From an uncultured Verrucomicrobia subdivision 3 bacterium (GTDB lineage Bacteria; Verrucomicrobiota; Verrucomicrobiia; Limisphaerales; UBA11358), in the NCBI GenBank assembly GCA_903858275.1, contig CAIOIC010000063.1, positions 1-64,000 of the forward strand: a DNA stretch of 64,000 nt, given 5' to 3'. The notes under the pieces were generated by a model, which saw only the letters and a program-made list of their open reading frames with translations, did no database searches and was not told where the DNA came from. A program made the translations under genes and the position numbers. Below are positions 9,421-17,582 of this stretch, piece after piece (the first letter of the stretch is position 1; every line of letters begins with the position of its first letter).

Positions 9421-11211
9421 ATGGACGCCGCACACATAAGAAATTTCAGCATCATTGCCCACATTGATCACGGCAAGACGACGCTTTCCGACCGCCTGTT
9501 GCACATGACCGGCACCATCGCCACGCGCGACATGTCGGATCAGTTGCTTGACGCCATGGATCTGGAGCGCGAGCGCGGCATCACCATCAAGGCGCATCCG
9601 GTCACGATGCTTTACAAGGCGCGCAACGGCGAGACTTACGAGCTGAACCTCATCGACACGCCCGGCCATGTGGATTTTGCCTATGAAGTTTCCCGCAGCT
9701 TGAGCGCGTGCGAAGGCGCGTTGCTGGTGATTGACGCGGCGCAAGGCGTCGAGGCGCAGACCGTGGCGAATTACCATCTCGCGGCGAAGCTGAACCTCTG
9801 CATCATTCCCGTCATCAACAAGATTGACCTCGGTCATGCCGATGTACCGCAGGCGAAGCGGCAGTTGGAGGACGTGCTCGCGATTCCCGCCGAGTGGGCT
9901 ATTCCGTGCAGCGCCAAGCAGGGCATCGGCATCGAGGATATTCTGGAAGCCATCATCGCGCGCGTGCCGCCGCCGAAGCCCACGGGCGAACCGAGCTTGC
10001 AGGCGCTGGCCTTCGATTCCTATTTCGACACCTACAAGGGCGTTGTCACCCACGTCCGCGTGTTCAACGGCGAATTGAAACCCGGCATGATGGTGAAGCT
10101 GCTCCACTCCGGACGGAATGTGGAAGTGAAGGAGGTCGGCAGCTTCAATCCGAAACCTTACACGCGCGAAAAACTGGAGACCGGCGAGACCGGCTACATG
10201 ACGGCGAACATCAAGTCTGCCGCCGATGTGAAGATGGGTGACACCATTACCGACGCCCGCAATCCTTCCGGCGTGCTGCCCGGTTTCAAGGAGATTCATC
10301 CGATGGTGTTCAGCGGCATCTATCCCATCAACACCGCCGACTACGAACAGTTGAAGCAGTCCATGGGCAAGCTCAAACTCAACGATTCCGCGTTCGTCTA
10401 TTCCTCCGAAACCTCCGTCGCCCTCGGCTTCGGTTTCCGCTGCGGCTTCCTCGGTCTGTTGCATCTGGAAATCGTGCAGGAACGCCTCCGCCGCGAATAC
10501 GACATGGACATCATCGCGACCTATCCGAGCGTTGTGTATAAAGTCCACCTCTCTGACGGCACGATGAAGGAGATAGACAACCCCGCCTTCCTGCCCGACG
10601 TGACCTACATCGCGAAAATCGAGGAGCCGATGGTCAAGGCCTTCGTCATCTGCCCGAACGAAAACATCGGCGACATGATGTCGCTCATTTCTGAGAAGCG
10701 CGGCAACGTGGACCACACCGAGACGCTCGACGCCAAGCGCGTCATGCTGTCCTCGCTGATTCCGCTCAACGAAATCCTCATTGATTTTCACGACCGCATC
10801 AAATCCATCACGCGCGGCTTTGGCTCCATGGATTACGAGCCGGACGAATACATGGAGAGCGACATGGTGAAGCTGGATCTGCTCGTCAACACCGAGCCGA
10901 TGGACGCCTTCTCCTGCATCGTGCATCGCACGAAGGCGGAGGGCAGGGGACGCACGCTCGCCGAGAAGCTTAAGGAAGTCATCCCGCGCCAGCAGTTCCA
11001 GGTGAAGATTCAGGCGGCGATTGGCGGCAAGATTGTGGCGTCCGAAGTCATCAGCGCGTTCCGCAAGGACGTGACGGCGAAATGCTACGGCGGCGACGTC
11101 TCGCGCAAACGCAAGCTCCTTGAGAAGCAGAAGGAAGGCAAGAAGCGCATGAAATCCATCGGCAACGTGAACATCCCGCAGGAAGCGTTCATCGAGGTTT
11201 TGAAAGCCTGA
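9421..11211 (+). CDS. lepA: Elongation factor 4 (LepA), ribosomal back-translocase GTPase
   Basis: The protein is 596 aa, the standard LepA length. The G motifs are intact: AHIDHGKTT (G1), RGIT (G2), DTPGHVDF (G3), NKID (G4) and SAK (G5). The LepA-specific C-terminal domain is present (AKCYGGDVSRKRKLLEKQKEGKK near the end, here quoted only as the KCYGGD motif region). It acts in the cytoplasm and at the membrane to remobilise stalled ribosomes. The next gene encodes signal peptidase I, the conserved lepA-lepB neighbourhood. The ATG at 9421 directly precedes the conserved AHIRNFSIIAHIDHGK start. A 506-aa open frame on the opposite strand is a GC-bias shadow. Confidence 0.97.
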   Translation: MDAAHIRNFSIIAHIDHGKTTLSDRLLHMTGTIATRDMSDQLLDAMDLERERGITIKAHPVTMLYKARNGETYELNLIDTPGHVDFAYEVSRSLSACEGALLVIDAAQGVEAQTVANYHLAAKLNLCIIPVINKIDLGHADVPQAKRQLEDVLAIPAEWAIPCSAKQGIGIEDILEAIIARVPPPKPTGEPSLQALAFDSYFDTYKGVVTHVRVFNGELKPGMMVKLLHSGRNVEVKEVGSFNPKPYTREKLETGETGYMTANIKSAADVKMGDTITDARNPSGVLPGFKEIHPMVFSGIYPINTADYEQLKQSMGKLKLNDSAFVYSSETSVALGFGFRCGFLGLLHLEIVQERLRREYDMDIIATYPSVVYKVHLSDGTMKEIDNPAFLPDVTYIAKIEEPMVKAFVICPNENIGDMMSLISEKRGNVDHTETLDAKRVMLSSLIPLNEILIDFHDRIKSITRGFGSMDYEPDEYMESDMVKLDLLVNTEPMDAFSCIVHRTKAEGRGRTLAEKLKEVIPRQQFQVKIQAAIGGKIVASEVISAFRKDVTAKCYGGDVSRKRKLLEKQKEGKKRMKSIGNVNIPQEAFIEVLKA

Positions 11212-11250
11212 TTGCAGTTGTTTGTTTATTTTCTGGAAATTTTACGCTTC

Positions 11251-11280
11251 AATTTGTGTAAATTCGTGAAATTCGTGTCC
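11251..11280. repeat. Short-period AT-rich intergenic repeat
   Basis: Three imperfect units of about 10 bp (aatttgtgta, aattcgtgaa, attcgtgtcc) lie between lepA and lepB. They belong to the same general class of 8-10-bp-period repeats seen at 7165-7310 and other sites in the window. Confidence 0.55.
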
Positions 11281-11297
11281 AAGCCTCTTAATAAATT

Positions 11298-12551
11298 ATG
11301 ACATTGCGCTGGTTTATCTCCAAGACCGTCCGCGAGGCGACGGTGGTTCACAAGCATTACCGCCGGCTGCTCGCGGCGCAGCGCGACCTCCTTGCGCCGG
11401 CGGCGATCGGCGGGGTGGCGGAAGCCTTGAATAATTTGCAGGCGGCCATTGCGGACGGGCACACCGGACGAATCCGCATCAAGGCGGAGGAAATGCAATT
11501 CGCGGGCGAGAAATGGCTCAAGCCCTATCCCAAAGCCGCGTGGCGCGAGAATGTGGAAGTGCTTTTGGTGGCGCTCGCGGTGGCGATGGCGATCCGCACC
11601 TTCTTTTTGCAGCCATTCAAGATTCCCACCGGCTCAATGCAGCCCACGCTGTTCGGGGTCGTGTCGGTGCCGGATTTCACCAAGATCAACGCCTGGCAGG
11701 AGGACCGGGAAAAAATCAGCGCCGAGGTGCGGGAACAATGGAAGGCGCGGGCGGCGCTGCAAATCCCCTCGGGATGGGACAAGGTCAAGGATTGGTTCAA
11801 GGGAAATTCTTATATTCAGGTGGTTGCGGAAGCGGATGGCGTGATTGATTCTTTCACTCCGCCGACCAAGATTCTGATTTTCAATCTCAAACAGAGCCTT
11901 TCCATTGGCGGGGTCACGCACACGATGTGGTTCCCGCCGGATCTGGGTGAACAAAGCCTGGCCAAGCGCGCCGGAATTGACCCGTCTCATGTTTACCACA
12001 AAGGCGATGAGGTGATTAAAATGAAAGTCAGTACCGGCGATCATTTGTTTGTGGACCGGATGAGTTATAATTTTTGCAAGCCGGACCGCGGTGAAATCGT
12101 GGTGTTTGAAACCAAGGGCATTGATCACCCGCAGATGCCGCAGGATCAATTCTATATCAAGCGTCTGGTGGTTTTGCCGGGTGAAAAAGTGCAGATCGGT
12201 GACGACCGGCATTTGCGCATCAACGGCCAGCGGCTAGACGCGTCGACGCCGCATTTTGAAAATGTTTACGGTTACAATCCCAACCTGAAACCGAAGGATA
12301 GCCAGTTCTCCGGTCATGTGAACCGCACGGTGGCGGTGACGTATGGGCTGTATCCCAACCTCGCCCCGAGTTTTCCCGACGCGCAAACCGTCTACGAAAA
12401 CGCGGGCAACAGCTACATGGTCATGGGCGACAACACCTGCAACAGCTTCGACTCGCGGGCGTGGGGCGGTTTTCCGGCGCAGAATGTCATCGGCAAATCC
12501 TTCTTCGTCTATTGGCCGCTGACCGAGCGTTTTGGCTGGGGCAACCGTTGA
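11298..12551 (+). CDS. lepB: Signal peptidase I with extended N-terminus and large internal insertion
   Basis: The product is 417 aa, long for this family. A single membrane helix (about residues 86-104) precedes FKIPTGSMQPTL with nucleophile S113. The general-base lysine is K288 in QFYIKRLVVLPGE. The C-terminal box MVMGDNTCNSFDSRAWG is intact. About 80 residues precede the membrane helix, and roughly 130 residues separate the Ser box from GDHLFVDRMSY, where typical enzymes have a few tens at most. The protein removes Sec signal peptides on the outer face of the inner membrane. It is 86 nt downstream of lepA and ends 6 nt before the next gene, so the three may form an operon. Confidence 0.93.
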   Translation: MTLRWFISKTVREATVVHKHYRRLLAAQRDLLAPAAIGGVAEALNNLQAAIADGHTGRIRIKAEEMQFAGEKWLKPYPKAAWRENVEVLLVALAVAMAIRTFFLQPFKIPTGSMQPTLFGVVSVPDFTKINAWQEDREKISAEVREQWKARAALQIPSGWDKVKDWFKGNSYIQVVAEADGVIDSFTPPTKILIFNLKQSLSIGGVTHTMWFPPDLGEQSLAKRAGIDPSHVYHKGDEVIKMKVSTGDHLFVDRMSYNFCKPDRGEIVVFETKGIDHPQMPQDQFYIKRLVVLPGEKVQIGDDRHLRINGQRLDASTPHFENVYGYNPNLKPKDSQFSGHVNRTVAVTYGLYPNLAPSFPDAQTVYENAGNSYMVMGDNTCNSFDSRAWGGFPAQNVIGKSFFVYWPLTERFGWGNR

Positions 12552-12557
12552 TACCTC

Positions 12558-13343
12558 ATGAAGGCGACCCCCGAGACCGTGCTCATCACCGGCGCGTCGT
12601 CCGGCATCGGCCTGGAACTGGCAAAATGCTTTGCCGCCGATAAATCCCAGCTCGTCCTCGTCGCCCGCAACACGGAAGCGATGGAGAAACTGGCCGCTGA
12701 ACTGCGCGAATCACACCAGATTCAGGTTTATGTCGTCACCGCCGATCTTGCCAGGCCTGAATCGGCGCAACGAGTGTTCAGCGAGTTGACCCATGCCAAC
12801 ATCGTCGTTGACGTGCTGGTGAATAATGCCGGGTTTGGCCTGCATGGCAGCTTTGCGGAACTGCCGCTCCAGCGGCAATTGGAAATCATTCAGGTCAATA
12901 TCGCGGCGCTGGTGGAGCTGACGGGATTGTTTCTGCCCGGAATGATTCAGCGGCGGCGCGGCGGGATTTTGAACGTCGGTTCGGTGGCCGGCTTCGTTCC
13001 GGGTCCCAACATGGCGGTTTACTACGCGAGCAAGGCGTTCGTGCAATCCTTCAGCGAGGCGCTGCGGGAGGAGTTGCGGGGCAGCAAGGTGAAGGTGATG
13101 AACCTGTGCCCGGGGCCGACGGAAACCGGGTTTTCCAAAACCGCCCGCAGCCATCGCGTCCGCAATCATCAGGCCGCCAAAATGTCCGCCGCAGCCGTGG
13201 CAATCCACGGGCATCAAGCTTTTCGCCGGGGCCGGGGTTCGGCGATTCCGGGCCTGGCAAATGTCCTGATCGCACAATTGCCGCGCCTCCTGCCGCGGGC
13301 CGCCATCCGGAAAACGGTGATGCATTACAACCGGTTGAAATAG
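12558..13343 (+). CDS. SDR family NAD(P)-dependent oxidoreductase
   Basis: The product is 261 aa. Classical SDR motifs are clear: TGASSGIGLELAK for the nucleotide, LVNNAGFG, the catalytic Ser in VGSVAGFVPG, and YYASKAF with the Tyr-Lys pair. The closing segment (RLLPRAAIRKTVMHYNRL) resembles SDRs related to the DltE/YqjQ type, which have a C-terminal amphipathic tail. Substrate is unknown. It follows lepB by 6 nt and is probably translated from the same message. Confidence 0.85.
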   Translation: MKATPETVLITGASSGIGLELAKCFAADKSQLVLVARNTEAMEKLAAELRESHQIQVYVVTADLARPESAQRVFSELTHANIVVDVLVNNAGFGLHGSFAELPLQRQLEIIQVNIAALVELTGLFLPGMIQRRRGGILNVGSVAGFVPGPNMAVYYASKAFVQSFSEALREELRGSKVKVMNLCPGPTETGFSKTARSHRVRNHQAAKMSAAAVAIHGHQAFRRGRGSAIPGLANVLIAQLPRLLPRAAIRKTVMHYNRLK

Positions 13344-13648
13344 TTCAAATTGGAAACCCAAGTTGATTGCCGGAAAAAGCCGGACCGGGTCGCGCGAAGG
13401 TCGCGAAAGCGGCGAAGGGGTGATTTGGTTTTCATTTCAGCTCTGGATTAGAGTTGGCTCCTCTTTGAGACGCGCGTGACCGGAACCCGATTACTGGTTT
13501 CACTTCGTTCCCTTCGCGTCCTTCGCGCGACTCAATGGATTTATGTGCAAACGGAAAATCGGTCGCCACTGCTGGGGACACTCCCTGATGCGCGAGGTTT
13601 CCAATTCTCCGGCTTGTTTCGTTTTGCGGGCAGGGCTACTGTGGCGGC
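13344..13648. other. Gene-free stretch with an inverted repeat pair
   Basis: No convincing gene lies in these 305 bases. They hold two arms of a GC-rich short-period repeat in opposite orientation, at about 13389-13420 and 13505-13532. The units resemble cgcgaaggt and its complement ccttcgcgt. The region could form a long hairpin after the SDR gene, but there is no T-tract to call a terminator. A promoter for the LOG gene should lie near 13600. Confidence 0.6.
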
Positions 13649-14326
13649 ATGAGCAATGGCAATTCATTCACCCGCGAAGACCCGTGGCGCATCTTCCGCA
13701 TCATGTCGGAGTTTGTGGATTCGTTTCAAACCATGTCCGAAGTCGGGCCGGCGGTGACCATTTTTGGTTCGGCACGAGCTAAGTCGAATGACCGCAATTA
13801 TCGCGCCGCCGTGGAAATCGCGAAGGGGCTGGCGAAGCACAATTTGGCCGTCGTTACCGGTGGCGGCCCCGGCATCATGGAAGCGGCCAACAAAGGCGCG
13901 GCGCAGGCGGGCGGAAAATCGGTCGGCCTCAATATCGAATTGCCGCATGAGCAGTCGGGCAATCGTTTTGCCAACGTGCCGATTCATTTTCATTATTTCT
14001 TTTCGCGCAAGGTCTGCTTCGTCAAATACAGCCTCGGCTTTGTCTTCATGCCCGGCGGGTTTGGCACGCTGGATGAATTCTTTGAAGTGCTCACCCTGGT
14101 CCAGACCGAGCGCATCCCGCAGTTTCCGCTCATCCTTTTCGGGCGCGACCATTGGGAAGGCCTGTTGCATTGGATGAAAAAGGAGCTGCATCAAAAGAAA
14201 TTCATCAGCCCGGGCGATCTCGATTTGATTTCCATCACCGACAGCCCGCAGGAGGTCGTGGATTTGATTCTCGACTACGAGCGCCGCATCGGCGCGCCGG
14301 GCGTCATGCCCAAAGCCTTTGCGTAA
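13649..14326 (+). CDS. LOG family protein (TIGR00730-type Rossmann fold, lysine decarboxylase-like)
   Basis: The product is 225 aa. The signature PGGFGTLDEFFE and the upstream VTGGGPGIMEAANKGA loop identify the LOG/YgdH-type phosphoribohydrolase fold. Some members release cytokinin-like bases from nucleoside monophosphates; others are nucleotide 5'-monophosphate nucleosidases. The substrate cannot be read from sequence alone. Its stop codon is immediately followed by the ATG of pabB, so the two are translationally linked. The older name 'lysine decarboxylase' is misleading. Confidence 0.88.
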   Translation: MSNGNSFTREDPWRIFRIMSEFVDSFQTMSEVGPAVTIFGSARAKSNDRNYRAAVEIAKGLAKHNLAVVTGGGPGIMEAANKGAAQAGGKSVGLNIELPHEQSGNRFANVPIHFHYFFSRKVCFVKYSLGFVFMPGGFGTLDEFFEVLTLVQTERIPQFPLILFGRDHWEGLLHWMKKELHQKKFISPGDLDLISITDSPQEVVDLILDYERRIGAPGVMPKAFA

Positions 14327-15802
14327 ATGCGTCCGCTGATCCAGGAAATCATCACCCCGCACACGCCGGAGTCGTTGGTCGAACAATTGGCCGGTGACCA
14401 CGGGGTGGTGCTGCTGCGCACGACGCAGTTTGATCTGCCCTCGGCGCGTTATTCGTTCGTCGCCGCCAATCCGTTTCTCACATTTCGTTCCTTCGGTTCC
14501 CGGTGTGAAATCACCCCGCCCGCAGTTCCCCCCAACTCCCATCTGCCAGCTTCCATCTGCCATGAACAGTTCGGCAATCCCTGGTATCTGCTGGATGCGA
14601 TCATGGCGCGCTTTGAACTGCTGGATGAGATTGATTCTCCCTTTCCGCTCGGCGGCGCGTTTGGCTACTGGGGCTATGATCTGAAGAATTTTACCGAGCC
14701 GAAACTGCCGCGTCGGGCAGTGAATGATTTGGAATTGCCGGATTGCCACGTCGGTTTCTACGACAGTCTTGTCGTCTTTGATCATCAACTTGGAAAAGTG
14801 GCTATTGTTTCCACGGGCTTGGCCGCCGATGGCGCGCGCTGCGAAGCACGGGCAGGGGAGCGGCTGGAGTTTTGGCGGTCGAAAATATCGGGTCCTCCGT
14901 CGGATCCACCACTTTGCGCCTTTGCGCCTTTGCGTGAGCCGGCTTCCAATCTCTCGCGTGCCGATTTCATCACTGCGGTTGAGCGCGCCCAGCGCTACAT
15001 CCGCAGCGGGGACATTTATCAGGTCAATCTCTCGCACCGGCTCAAGGCGGCTTCTGCCTTAACCGGCTGGGAATTATTCCAATCACTGAACGATGTTTCG
15101 CCTGCACCGTTTTCCGCATTCATAGATTGCGGTGATTTTCAACTGGCCTCGTCCTCGCCGGAGCAATTTTTACGCATGAGCGGTTCGCACCTTGTCACGC
15201 GCCCCATCAAAGGCACGCGGCCCCGTGATGCCGACCCGACGCGCGACGCCCAACTCGCCTACGAACTCCAGACCAGCCCGAAAGAGCTGGCCGAATTGGT
15301 GATGATCACCGATCTGCTGCGCAATGACCTTGGCAAAGTTTGCGAATACGGTTCCGTGCAGGTGCCGGAGCTGGCCAAGTTGAAAAAATTCGCCCAGGTG
15401 CAGCATCTCGTTTCTACTGTCGAAGGCCGGTTGCGGGCGGATGTCGCCCATTTCGGCGCGCTCGCGTCGAGTTTCCCCGGCGGCAGTATTACCGGCGCAC
15501 CGAAGTTCCGTGCGATGGAAATCATTGATGAGTTGGAACCGGTTTCGCGCGGACCGTATTGCGGCTGCCACGGCTATCTCGGATTCAATCGGGAAAGCCA
15601 ATTGAGCATCACCATTCGCACCGCGATTTGCAAAGATGGTTTTGCGCATTTTAACGTCGGCGCGGGTATTGTGGCGGATTCTGATCCGGCAGCGGAATAT
15701 GACGAAACCTTGTCCAAGGCGCGGGGATTTTTTGCGGCGTTGAATTACGCCGCAAAACGGGAAGTGGGGCGGGTTAATTGCCATCCCGGCAATCCGCCCT
15801 GA
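14327..15802 (+). CDS. pabB: Aminodeoxychorismate synthase component I
   Basis: The product is 491 aa and has the chorismate-binding fold: SPEQFL, RPIKGTRPR (the PIKGT signature of aminodeoxychorismate synthases), ELVMITDLLRNDLG, and FPGGSITGAPKFRAMEII. It makes 4-amino-4-deoxychorismate for folate, using ammonia from a glutaminase not seen here. The ATG touches the stop of the LOG gene. Two stretches look foreign. Residues encoded at about 14500-14566 are Pro/His/Cys-rich and derive from a period-like sequence. Those at 14912-14937 come from three units of ctttgcgc, a repeat that normally sits between genes. Both keep the frame open and fall outside the catalytic motifs. Anthranilate synthase component I is the main alternative. 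Confidence 0.88.
   Translation: MRPLIQEIITPHTPESLVEQLAGDHGVVLLRTTQFDLPSARYSFVAANPFLTFRSFGSRCEITPPAVPPNSHLPASICHEQFGNPWYLLDAIMARFELLDEIDSPFPLGGAFGYWGYDLKNFTEPKLPRRAVNDLELPDCHVGFYDSLVVFDHQLGKVAIVSTGLAADGARCEARAGERLEFWRSKISGPPSDPPLCAFAPLREPASNLSRADFITAVERAQRYIRSGDIYQVNLSHRLKAASALTGWELFQSLNDVSPAPFSAFIDCGDFQLASSSPEQFLRMSGSHLVTRPIKGTRPRDADPTRDAQLAYELQTSPKELAELVMITDLLRNDLGKVCEYGSVQVPELAKLKKFAQVQHLVSTVEGRLRADVAHFGALASSFPGGSITGAPKFRAMEIIDELEPVSRGPYCGCHGYLGFNRESQLSITIRTAICKDGFAHFNVGAGIVADSDPAAEYDETLSKARGFFAALNYAAKREVGRVNCHPGNPP
14912..14937. repeat. Short-period repeat inserted in frame within pabB
   Basis: Three head-to-tail units (ctttgcgc, ctttgcgc, ctttgcgt) encode the residues LCAFAPLRE between the N-terminal part and the conserved RADFITAVERAQRYI segment of PabB. 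The units resemble the intergenic repeats seen elsewhere in this window, but here they are coding. Confidence 0.6.
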
Positions 15803-16397
15803 AGTAAATAATTTAAACCCGATTTCCAAAATGGCGGGGAAAAGTGGCGGTCAATCGCCGCCGTCCAGACGCTTCGCGTTGACCGGGTCGCGCCGGATCT
15901 CGCGTCAGCGTTTGGACTGCGCGTGCTTCAGCACCGCTTTGGGGCGCGGGGTGATTGTCGGGTATTCCCGGGTGAGGTTGCGTTTCGATTTCGGGTTCAG
16001 TTTAACCTATTGGGACTCGCACAATCGGGTGACATATTTTCATTAGCACCGGGCTTCAGCCCGGTGGCGGTGGCCGGATCGGCCAATCAACCGTTTTAAC
16101 GGTTTTCCTCCGTCGGCAAGCCGTTGAAACACCTGTCCCATCGCGCGTCTCTGACTGCCTCGCTGAAGCTATTAACAAAAGGCCGCCTTTCACCCGTTGG
16201 GTGAAGGGTTTTGGCAGGGCAAATTCCATTTCGACTCTTTCTTTTCGCGTGGTTCGCGTGGTTAGCGGTTAAACCTTTTTTGCCTGGAAACATCGCCGCC
16301 GCTCAATGTGTAATAACCATGTTCCTGCCTTCGTGCCCTTTGTTCCTTGGTTGAAAAATCTGCGCCAATCTGCGCCATCTGCGGACAATCTCCGCCC
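15803..16397. other. Gene-free stretch with palindromic and short-period repeats
   Basis: No convincing gene is present in these 595 bases; the short open frame at 15831-16046 has biased composition and no recognisable features. The stretch contains a perfect inverted repeat CACCGGGCT-TC-AGCCCGGTG at 16047-16066. It also has a 9-bp-period repeat at 16242-16272 (ttcgcgtgg units) and a 10-bp-period repeat at about 16359-16385 (tctgcgcca units). It looks like accumulated repeat debris between pabB and msrA. Confidence 0.6.
16047..16066. repeat. Perfect GC-rich palindrome (REP-like)
   Basis: Nine-base arms CACCGGGCT and AGCCCGGTG flank a TC centre. It is a strong hairpin without a following T-tract, so it resembles a REP-type element more than a terminator. 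It lies in the gene-free stretch downstream of pabB. Confidence 0.55.
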
Positions 16398-17027
16398 TCA
16401 CTTCTTCGGCGTCTGCGGAGTCGGCTGGATGACTTTCTTATGCTCCAGCTTTTCCAGTTTCGGGGCGATGACAAAACGGCAGTAGGATTCCTTGGAGTTG
16501 GCGTCGTAGTAACCCTGATGGTATTTCTCGGCCGGGTAAAACTTCTTGAGCGGGACAATTTCCGTGACGATCGGGCGGATGAAGTCTTTTTGCGCTTCCT
16601 GTTTAGATTTTTTCGCCGCGAGTTTTTGCTGCTCGTCGTGAAACAGAATGATGGAGCGATACTGCGTGCCTTTGTCTGCGCCCTGCTGGTTGAGGGTGGT
16701 CGGGTCATGCGCCTGCCAGAAAACCTCCAGCAGTTGCGCGTAGGAAATCTTCGCCGGATCAAAAACAATCTGCGCCACCTCGGCGTGGCCGGTGGCCCCG
16801 CCGCAAACCTGCTGATAAGTGGGATTCTCCGTGCGCCCGCCGGCGTAGCCGTTGGTCACGGAAATCACGCCCGGCAATCGCAAATAGACCGCCTCCACAC
16901 ACCAGAAGCAGCCGCCGCCAAGGGTGGCGGTTTCAGTTTGATTGGTATTCATGGCATGGGCGGGTTGGGCGGTGGCATCAAACGTTAGCGCGATGGCCGC
17001 CAGGATTGTTAAAATTACCGTTTTCAT
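16398..17027 (-). CDS. msrA: Secreted peptide-methionine (S)-S-oxide reductase
   Basis: The product is 209 aa. A signal peptide (about residues 1-25, ending near QPAHA) precedes a complete MsrA domain. The active site is GGGCFWCVEA, with catalytic C40 and C43, followed by GVISVTNGYAGG, and the EKYHQGYY segment lies later. It repairs oxidised methionine in exported proteins, so it acts in the periplasm. Recycling would need a partner thiol protein that is not adjacent. The rhodanese gene lies 60 nt upstream on the same strand. The start at 17027 fits the signal peptide; a cytoplasmic form could start at M26. Confidence 0.93.
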   Translation of the reverse strand: MKTVILTILAAIALTFDATAQPAHAMNTNQTETATLGGGCFWCVEAVYLRLPGVISVTNGYAGGRTENPTYQQVCGGATGHAEVAQIVFDPAKISYAQLLEVFWQAHDPTTLNQQGADKGTQYRSIILFHDEQQKLAAKKSKQEAQKDFIRPIVTEIVPLKKFYPAEKYHQGYYDANSKESYCRFVIAPKLEKLEHKKVIQPTPQTPKK

Positions 17028-17087
17028 CGGGTCGCTTCTTTGACCGCAGGCTTTGAATCCGACTCAAAATAATCCGGCTCAAATCAC

Positions 17088-17456
17088 TTACTTTGTCATC
17101 GGCCAGCCGGCGGCGATCATGCCTTTGTGGCCACCGATGAGCGAATGGACATTTTTGTAGCCCATTTTTTGGGCCGCGTCACAGCTCAATGCGGAACGGA
17201 ACCCACCGCCGCAATACATGATGATTTCCGTGTTGGCGTCGGGATAAAGCTTTTCCAGATCGCGCTCCAAAACTCCTTTGCCGAGATGCACCGCCTCGGC
17301 GGCGTGGCCGGCCGCCCATTCGGAATCTTCGCGCACGTCCAGCAGCACGACTTTGGAGCGGGCGGCGATTTTCGCGCGGGCTTCCGCTACGCTGATTTCG
17401 CTCACATTTTTTTTAGCCTCGCCCGCCAGTTTTAAAAATCCGGATGAATGTTCCAT
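17088..17456 (-). CDS. Rhodanese-like domain protein
   Basis: The product is 122 aa, a single rhodanese domain. The active-site loop is YCGGGFRSA with C82; VVLLDVREDSEWAAGHAAEAVHLG is the CH2A-like N-terminal motif, and GWPM closes the domain. It probably transfers sulfane sulfur or handles thiol redox, consistent with the adjacent msrA on the same strand. There is no signal peptide, so it is likely cytoplasmic. Confidence 0.87.
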   Translation of the reverse strand: MEHSSGFLKLAGEAKKNVSEISVAEARAKIAARSKVVLLDVREDSEWAAGHAAEAVHLGKGVLERDLEKLYPDANTEIIMYCGGGFRSALSCDAAQKMGYKNVHSLIGGHKGMIAAGWPMTK

Positions 17457-17582
17457 GTCGTCAACATAGTTTTTCCGCCCTGCCGGTCAAAGACAAAAGC
17501 ATTTATTGAAGGTTGCCATTGAAATCAGGTGTAACCATTCATACGATACCAGCATCTCAACTAATTTAATATCCGCGTGAAA

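Noticed and set aside
9406..10926. A 506-aa open frame on the strand opposite lepA.
   Set aside because: lepA itself is certain. The opposite frame has no recognisable domains, is rich in His/Arg/Val as expected of the reverse complement of GC-rich coding DNA, and has no ribosome site.
15831..16046. Short plus-strand open frame of 71 aa in the repeat-rich stretch after pabB.
   Set aside because: No domain, biased Arg/Ser composition, no ribosome site and repeat-like DNA; it is unlikely to be a gene.
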